Assembly (NCBI GenBank): GCA_900317625.1 | Contig: ONHK01000004.1 | Span: 62,001-126,000 of the forward strand | DNA length: 64,000 bases | Direction of reading: 5' to 3' | From: an uncultured Treponema sp. | GTDB taxonomy: Bacteria > Spirochaetota > Spirochaetia > Treponematales > Treponemataceae | Part shown: positions 59,663-64,000 of the stretch, piece after piece | Layout: each line of letters starts with the position of its first letter | Position numbering within the stretch: position 1 is the first letter of the stretch | Made by a program: the position numbers and the translations under genes | Notes under the pieces: generated by a model | The model's database searches: none | What the model saw: the letters and a program-made list of their open reading frames with translations, nothing else | What the model was told of the DNA's origin: nothing

Positions 59663-59703
59663 TTGTGAAATATTTCCGTTTTTGATTTTTTTTTGCGATA
59701 AAT
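59663..59703 (+). promoter_or_regulatory. Promoter module before the small lipoprotein gene
   Basis: TTGTGAAATATTTCCG, T-rich spacer, TTTGCGATAAAT; very like 45017-45057. The -10-like box ends about 5 bases before the ATG at 59708, so the mRNA would be leaderless. Confidence 0.5.
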
Positions 59704-59707
59704 TTGT

Positions 59708-60142
59708 ATGAAAAAGAGATGTAAGATGATTTTTGTGGGGTTGATGGCTGTTCAGTTTTGTATTTGTGCATGTGTTTCTGTGCGAGAAACTGCGCCGTAT
59801 TTTGCTTCCGTGGAATTTAATTTTAGGCAGGAAGGGCTTGCTTTTGGCTTCAATTTTTTGAACGAAAGCTTAAAAACTGTTGAAAAAGTTGATTTTGCAG
59901 TTTGCGTCGCTGATTCAGTAAATGATGATTTTTCTGCACGCAAATTTTTTGCCTCATGTAAAATCTGTGTACCGCCCGCTGAATCTGTTGAAGATTATTT
60001 TGAAGTGCAGGATTTTTTTGACTTGTTCGACTATGATGATTTTAATGAAACGAATTTGCAAATTGAATCTTTTTATGCGGAAAAAATCTATTACTCAGAT
60101 GGGAGTTTTTTTGAAGACGCGTTCGGGCGTTTTGCAAAATAA
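59708..60142 (+). CDS. Small lipoprotein, unknown
   Basis: 144 residues. The signal peptide ends 'CICAC', giving a lipidated Cys near residue 22. The mature part is beta-rich and very acidic with many Phe and Asp ('DYFEVQDFFDLFDYDDF'). No known domain. It lies downstream of the 22-bp array and the shared promoter module, which may control it. No ribosome-binding site is visible. Confidence 0.65.
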   Translation: MKKRCKMIFVGLMAVQFCICACVSVRETAPYFASVEFNFRQEGLAFGFNFLNESLKTVEKVDFAVCVADSVNDDFSARKFFASCKICVPPAESVEDYFEVQDFFDLFDYDDFNETNLQIESFYAEKIYYSDGSFFEDAFGRFAK

Positions 60143-60149
60143 AAAATGA

Positions 60150-60188
60150 GTTTTGTGGCGGCTTCAATAAGTTCAGCCACCACAAAAC
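60150..60188. terminator. Terminator between the lipoprotein gene and the carboxylase gene
   Basis: GTTTTGTGGCGGCT (60150-60163) pairs with AGCCACCACAAAAC (60175-60188), one mismatch. On the - strand a T-rich run follows, so it mainly ends the carboxylase gene. Confidence 0.75.
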
Positions 60189-60206
60189 ATTCTGTCTGCA
60201 ATAATT

Positions 60207-61703
60207 TTACAGTGGAATATTTCCGTGCTTTTTAGCAGGCTTGTCCATTGACTGTTTGTCTGCTAGGAAGCGGAAACTGTCTGCAACATATTTGCGTGTT
60301 GCGGAAGGTTCAATTACTTCAGAAATATAACCGCGTTTTGCCGCGATTGTCGGTGTCATGATTTCCTGTTCGTACTGAGCTTTCTTTTCTGCAACGTATT
60401 CAGCTTTTTCCGGATCTTTTAAATCTTTTGCGTACAGAATACCGATTGCGCCGTCTGCGCCCATTACTGCGATTTCAGAAGTTGGCCAGGCATAAACGTA
60501 ATCTGCACCGATGTGTTTTGAGCACATTGCAATGTAAGCACCGCCGTAAGCTTTTCTTGTGATTACAGTTACTTTTGGAACTGTTGATTCACTGTAAGCA
60601 TAAATAACTTTTGCGCCGTGGCGGATAATTCCTTTCTGTTCCTCCTGTGGACCTGGAATAAATCCTGGAACATCAACAAATGTCAGCAAAGGAATATTGT
60701 ATGCGTCGCAATAGCGAACATGACGGGCGATTTTGTCAGAAGCGTCGCAGTCAAGAACACCGCCCATTCCGGCAGGATTGTTTGCAACAATTCCAACTGA
60801 ACGTCCTTCAACTTTTGCAAAACCTGTTACGCAGTTAATTGCGAATTCTGAGGAAGTTTCAAAGAATGAGTTGTCATCTGTAACATCTTCGATTACTTCG
60901 CGGATGTCGTAACCTTTGTGTGTGTTTTCTGGAAGGATTTTTTCAATATGTTTTGACTTTTTATGTTCGTCGTACTTGAATTTTGCAGCCTGAACAATTT
61001 CATCACCATAGTAGTGTGGAATATAGTCCAAGAGTTTTCGTACTTTTTCAAAACATTCTGGTTCAGAAATACATCGGAACTGGGCAACTCCTGATTTTTT
61101 TGAATGGATTGAAGCGCCTCCAAGATCTTCTGCCGAAATATCCATGAACATTACAGATTTTACAACTTTTGGTCCAGTGATAAAGAGCTGGGAGATTTTG
61201 TCTACAGCAAAAATAAAGTCTGTGATTCCTGGTGAATAAACTGCACCGCCGGCACAAGGTCCTGCGATGATTGAAATCTGTGGAACTGAGCCAGATGCCC
61301 GTACATTCTGATAGAAAAGGTCGCCGTAACCGCAAAGAGCGTCTACGCCTTCCTGAATACGTGCTCCGCCCGAATCGTTGATTCCGATAACAGGACAGCG
61401 GGCCTGAATTGCCTTATCAATAAGTTCCGCGATTTTCTTTCCGTGCATTAATCCAAGCGAACCGCCTTGAACTGTAAAGTCCTGTGCGTAAACCGCTACT
61501 TTTCTTCCGTTAATTGTTCCAAAACCTGTAATTACGCCATCATAAGGAATGTCTTTCTTTTCCATTCCAAAACTTGTGCAGTTGTGGCGAACTCCAGAAT
61601 AAATTTCCATGAAAGAGTCTTTGTCTACAAGATTGTTGATTCGTTCAATGGCATGCCATTTGCCTTTTTCGTGTTGTTTTTCAACATTGTATGTGTAAGC
61701 CAT
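60207..61703 (-). CDS. Acyl-CoA carboxylase beta subunit (carboxyltransferase)
   Basis: 498 residues. Two crotonase-like halves: 'GVITGFGTINGRKVAVYAQD', 'GGSLGLMHGKKIAELID', 'INDSGGARIQEGVDAL' and 'GPCAGGAVYSPGITDF' in the first, and 'NPAGMGGVLDCDASDK', 'FVDVPGFIPGPQEEQKG', 'RKAYGGAYIAM' and 'EIAVMGADGAIGIL' in the second. These are the carboxyltransferase motifs of propionyl-CoA carboxylase and methylmalonyl-CoA decarboxylase alpha. No biotin carboxylase or biotin carrier is next to it, so the direction of the reaction is open. GGAGG precedes the ATG. A perfect palindrome adjoins the promoter. Confidence 0.88.
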   Translation of the reverse strand: MAYTYNVEKQHEKGKWHAIERINNLVDKDSFMEIYSGVRHNCTSFGMEKKDIPYDGVITGFGTINGRKVAVYAQDFTVQGGSLGLMHGKKIAELIDKAIQARCPVIGINDSGGARIQEGVDALCGYGDLFYQNVRASGSVPQISIIAGPCAGGAVYSPGITDFIFAVDKISQLFITGPKVVKSVMFMDISAEDLGGASIHSKKSGVAQFRCISEPECFEKVRKLLDYIPHYYGDEIVQAAKFKYDEHKKSKHIEKILPENTHKGYDIREVIEDVTDDNSFFETSSEFAINCVTGFAKVEGRSVGIVANNPAGMGGVLDCDASDKIARHVRYCDAYNIPLLTFVDVPGFIPGPQEEQKGIIRHGAKVIYAYSESTVPKVTVITRKAYGGAYIAMCSKHIGADYVYAWPTSEIAVMGADGAIGILYAKDLKDPEKAEYVAEKKAQYEQEIMTPTIAAKRGYISEVIEPSATRKYVADSFRFLADKQSMDKPAKKHGNIPL

Positions 61704-61742
61704 TTAAGTGGTAACCTCCAAAAGTCACTTATCGTTTTTAGT

Positions 61743-61791
61743 TTATATAATCAGTCTTTTAGTGTCAATGACATTTTTTGAAAAAATGTCA
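61743..61791 (-). promoter_or_regulatory. Carboxylase promoter with adjoining palindrome
   Basis: TGACATTTTTT (61769-61779), G, AAAAAATGTCA (61781-61791) is a perfect 23-bp palindrome. On the - strand it directly abuts TTGACA (61768-61763). About 15 bases further is TATAAA, a possible -10. No T-run follows the palindrome, so an operator is more likely than a terminator. Confidence 0.5.
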
Positions 61792-61833
61792 GAATGAATT
61801 TTTATCATCTTAGGTCGTTCTAATCTGGATTTT

Positions 61834-63456
61834 TTAATATCCGATTTTGTCAAGCCGTTCTTTTTCGAGCTGCATTGATTTTTCTGTTGGAAGCCATGGA
61901 TATTTTTTCCGCAGGGAATTTATGGCTTCAATTTCGTTCTTGTTGTGTTCCAGAAGAGCCTGCTTAAAATCCAGCGAAACTTGAATCGGCGAAAAATATT
62001 CTGAAGAGCTTGTCTGGTCCAGTTTTGTGATTTCCCACGCCTTGCCGGAAAAACGTAAAGTTACGGCAGTTGTAAATTCCTCAACTTCAATAAGATTGTC
62101 CTGATTATGGACAAGAAAATATTTTACTTTGTGCGTTGCGTCCGACATTTTTTCAATTTTTGTTTTTGAGCCGTCCTCTGCATAGACTTTCCGTGCAGGA
62201 TGATTTTTCTTTGTTGGAACTTTTATGTCCAGCGCGGAATTTTCTCCGTCAATGCAAAAATTTGTGATTCCGTAAATGTAGTGTGAATAAGATTTTGTTG
62301 AGTCTGGCTCAAAGAAGAACCAGTTTTCCGGTGTTGAAATTCCTGAGTCAAAATTATACGCGCTTTTCATCTGGGTTGTGATGTAAATCTGCGGAACTTT
62401 TGAAATGTAACCTTGCGCTTCCGGGCAGTTTTTTGCGGCGCAAAGCATAAGGTCTGTATCCATTGTGTGGATTCCTTTGTAAAAAACTTCTGTAACCTGA
62501 GTTGAGTCAAGTCCGATTGCGCTTGGCTTTTTTGAATTCTCGCTGATTATGGAAGCGGCGGCGATTGCAACAAAAAATGCGGCACAAAAGATTGCGGCGG
62601 CGATTGCGCGGTTTTTGCGCACAAAACGTTGTCTTTTCAGCCTGGAATTTTGCTCATTCTTGAATTTTTCAGATTTTTTTTCAAATTCTGATTCTGGAAT
62701 TTTGTGTCTTATGCTTTCGTGGTCAAAAATTTCTTTTTTTAGTTCTTCCAGCGGAAAGTCATTTTTTAAGTTTTTTCCGGCCAGAAGAGAATTTATTGCA
62801 CCGGCAAGTTTTTTGTCTATTCCGTTGATTTCATGCTCAATTGGAATAAAATTCCGGTCGCTGAGTTTTTTGTCGTTTTCTTCCGAATAAGGAAGTTTTT
62901 TTGCCACTGAAAAATATGCGATTGTGCCAAGCGCAAAACTGACCGCGGAATTTCCTGTGGCAATGTAATCGCGCCAGTCGTTCTGGAAATAATTGTACAA
63001 AGTTTTTCCAAGATTTGCCGCGGAACGGTCAAAAGTTTTTTCCGGCACAAAAAGAATTTTTTCTTCCTCTGAATTTATAATGATTCCTGCCGCTCCGTTA
63101 CATGGAATTTTCACATTTTGTTTTATTGCGTTTGAATAAATCTCACATACGGAAAAAAGCGCGTCTTCAGCCTTTTGGGAATCTACGCCTTCCGTTTCAA
63201 TTATTCGCAAAAGTGAAGCGCCGCAGAAATCTCCGCAAAAGTAGACTTTTTCATTTATGGTTTTTATTTCCTCAAATTTCCACGGTGAAAATTTATTCCA
63301 TGTCCCGTCCGGCTGTTTTTCCGCAAGAATCCCGGTTTCTTCCAGCAAAAGCGAAAATTTGGTTTTTCCGAACATCATTTCGTTCAAATTTGAATTGAGC
63401 CAAAGTTTTTTGTTCTCAGATTTTATTAAATCAACAGGCGCAAGCACGTTTTCCAT
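61834..63456 (-). CDS. Membrane-anchored pseudokinase-like hypothetical protein
   Basis: 540 residues. Residues 1-250 recall a degenerate protein-kinase C-lobe: 'GAAGIIINSEEEKILFVPEK' in place of the metal loop, then 'GTIAYFSVAKKLPYSEEND' and 'LAGAINSLLAGKNL', but without the HRD and DFG motifs. A Lys/Arg-rich stretch precedes one membrane helix (about 288-308, 'AIAAAIFCAAFFVAIAAASI'). The C-terminal 230 residues would be periplasmic and resemble a mixed alpha/beta sensor-like domain. No known family is certain. It lies upstream of the carboxylase gene on the same strand but 130 bases away. Confidence 0.65.
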   Translation of the reverse strand: MENVLAPVDLIKSENKKLWLNSNLNEMMFGKTKFSLLLEETGILAEKQPDGTWNKFSPWKFEEIKTINEKVYFCGDFCGASLLRIIETEGVDSQKAEDALFSVCEIYSNAIKQNVKIPCNGAAGIIINSEEEKILFVPEKTFDRSAANLGKTLYNYFQNDWRDYIATGNSAVSFALGTIAYFSVAKKLPYSEENDKKLSDRNFIPIEHEINGIDKKLAGAINSLLAGKNLKNDFPLEELKKEIFDHESIRHKIPESEFEKKSEKFKNEQNSRLKRQRFVRKNRAIAAAIFCAAFFVAIAAASIISENSKKPSAIGLDSTQVTEVFYKGIHTMDTDLMLCAAKNCPEAQGYISKVPQIYITTQMKSAYNFDSGISTPENWFFFEPDSTKSYSHYIYGITNFCIDGENSALDIKVPTKKNHPARKVYAEDGSKTKIEKMSDATHKVKYFLVHNQDNLIEVEEFTTAVTLRFSGKAWEITKLDQTSSSEYFSPIQVSLDFKQALLEHNKNEIEAINSLRKKYPWLPTEKSMQLEKERLDKIGY

Positions 63457-63785
63457 TTTTTCCTCAACTGATTTTTATTCTACCATAAAAACAAAATTTT
63501 TTTTAGCCTGATTTTTTTTCTGTGATATAATTAGTGGAAATCAGGAAAAATTAATGTAGAGTTTTTATGATTGTGAAAGAAATTGAATAAGCTACCAGAA
63601 AAAGCGCGTCAATTCGCCATGCTGAGCGTACAAAGTATCAGACTGCGCAATTTTTATTCAAAAATTGCTTGCTATCGCTCAGAATAGCTCGGTTGCCGCT
63701 TTCTTTTTCTTCCCGCTTATTCAATTTGTTTCTCGTGAATAAAAAACTCAACATTGATTTTATATCTTGAATTTTGGAGGACATC
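63457..63785. other. Intergenic region holding repeat B2
   Basis: About 330 bases between divergent genes. Most of it is element B2 (63553-63755). The rest is AT-rich. GGAGG lies before the ATG at 63786. No gene is evident. Confidence 0.6.
63553..63755 (-). repeat. Palindromic intergenic element, family B, copy 2
   Basis: A 203-bp element in reverse orientation to 18717-18920. Outer arms AATGTAGAGTTTTTAT (63553-63568) and ATAAAAAACTCAACATT (63739-63755). Inner arms AAATTGAATAAGC (63580-63592) and GCTTATTCAATTT (63715-63727). Where copy 1 has GGGC with GCTC, this copy has AAGC with GCTT, so pairing is kept while bases change. It separates divergent genes. Confidence 0.85.
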
Positions 63786-64000
63786 ATGAGTTACAGAATA
63801 ATTACAATCAGCCGTGAATATGGTGCTGGCGGTCATGCGGTGGGAAAAGAGCTTTCTAAAAATTTGGGAATTGCGCTTTTTGACAGCGAGATAATCCAGA
63901 AAGTTGCAATTGAGAGCGGTTTGAGTGAAAAATATATTGCAGAAAAAGGTGAATACGGAAACAAAACCGTATTTGAAAGTTATTTTTCTGCCGGAATGTA
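63786..64000 (+). CDS. Cytidylate kinase-like protein, N-terminal part
   Basis: The first 71 codons; the gene runs off the window. 'MSYRIITISREYGAGGHAVG' followed by 'ELSKNLGIALFDSEIIQKVA' is the P-loop region of the cytidylate kinase-like family, a group of NMP-kinase relatives separate from canonical Cmk. The P-loop here is 'SREYGAGGHAVG' rather than GxxGxGKS. GGAGG lies before the ATG. Substrate unknown. Confidence 0.8.
   Translation, partial: MSYRIITISREYGAGGHAVGKELSKNLGIALFDSEIIQKVAIESGLSEKYIAEKGEYGNKTVFESYFSAGM

Noticed and set aside
1..64000. tRNA, rRNA or tmRNA genes
   Set aside because: I found no cloverleaf-like segment with a TTCGA-type T-loop in the intergenic regions that I read, and no rRNA-like sequence. 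A covariance-model scan would be decisive.

Overview
The window looks like a chromosomal piece of a host-associated Treponema (spirochaete). The DNA is AT-rich and most genes have spirochaete-type housekeeping relatives: yajC-secD-secF, ffh, gpsA, rplM-rpsI, a potABCD transporter and several Treponema-type secreted or hypothetical proteins. A 1218-residue membrane-anchored TPR protein resembles the periplasmic-flagellum collar protein FlcA. No rRNA, tRNA, CRISPR array, phage or transposase gene was seen. Species cannot be named from the sequence alone.

Layout. 0-4.8 kb: end of leuB, an NhaC-type antiporter coupled to a 64-residue protein, a MATE pump and a BamA/TamA-like outer-membrane protein. 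5.0-11.8 kb: a five-gene operon with a two-domain glycosyltransferase, a Ser/Gly-rich peptide with a double-glycine leader, a C39-peptidase ABC exporter, an HlyD-type adaptor and a TolC-type channel. This reads as a complete route for making, probably glycosylating, cleaving and exporting a peptide, and is the most novel system here. 11.8-15 kb: argR behind tandem ARG boxes, queD, an acyl-ACP thioesterase and hisH-hisF. 15-20.6 kb: a small membrane protein, recQ, an OmpA-like lipid- or peptidoglycan-facing protein and a GGDEF-EAL protein. 20.7-25 kb: potABCD. 25-38 kb: core genes (rplM-rpsI, recX, sppA, a CYTH protein, dus, yajC-secDF, ispH, ndk, gpsA-ffh). 38-53 kb: the FlcA-like protein, a dolichol-kinase-like protein, secreted proteins, a U32 protein, ssb, a 636-residue unknown, hisC and a phosphoesterase.

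53-60.2 kb is an accessory stretch: two SUMF1/FGE-fold proteins without the usual catalytic cysteine pair, a DUF3791-DUF3990 ADP-ribosyltransferase-like module, a PIN toxin with a DUF2281-type antitoxin, a DinJ-YafQ pair, a G7 tract that puts a lipoprotein signal sequence out of frame, and an array with a strict 22-bp period. 60-64 kb holds an acyl-CoA carboxylase beta subunit, a pseudokinase-like membrane protein and the start of a cytidylate-kinase-like gene.

Two families of long near-palindromic intergenic elements occur, two copies each. Their arms differ between copies but remain self-complementary. Several genes (hisH, the GGDEF-EAL gene, ndk, dus, ispH, the U32 gene) have a good -10 box 6-7 bases before the ATG and no ribosome-binding site, which suggests leaderless mRNAs.
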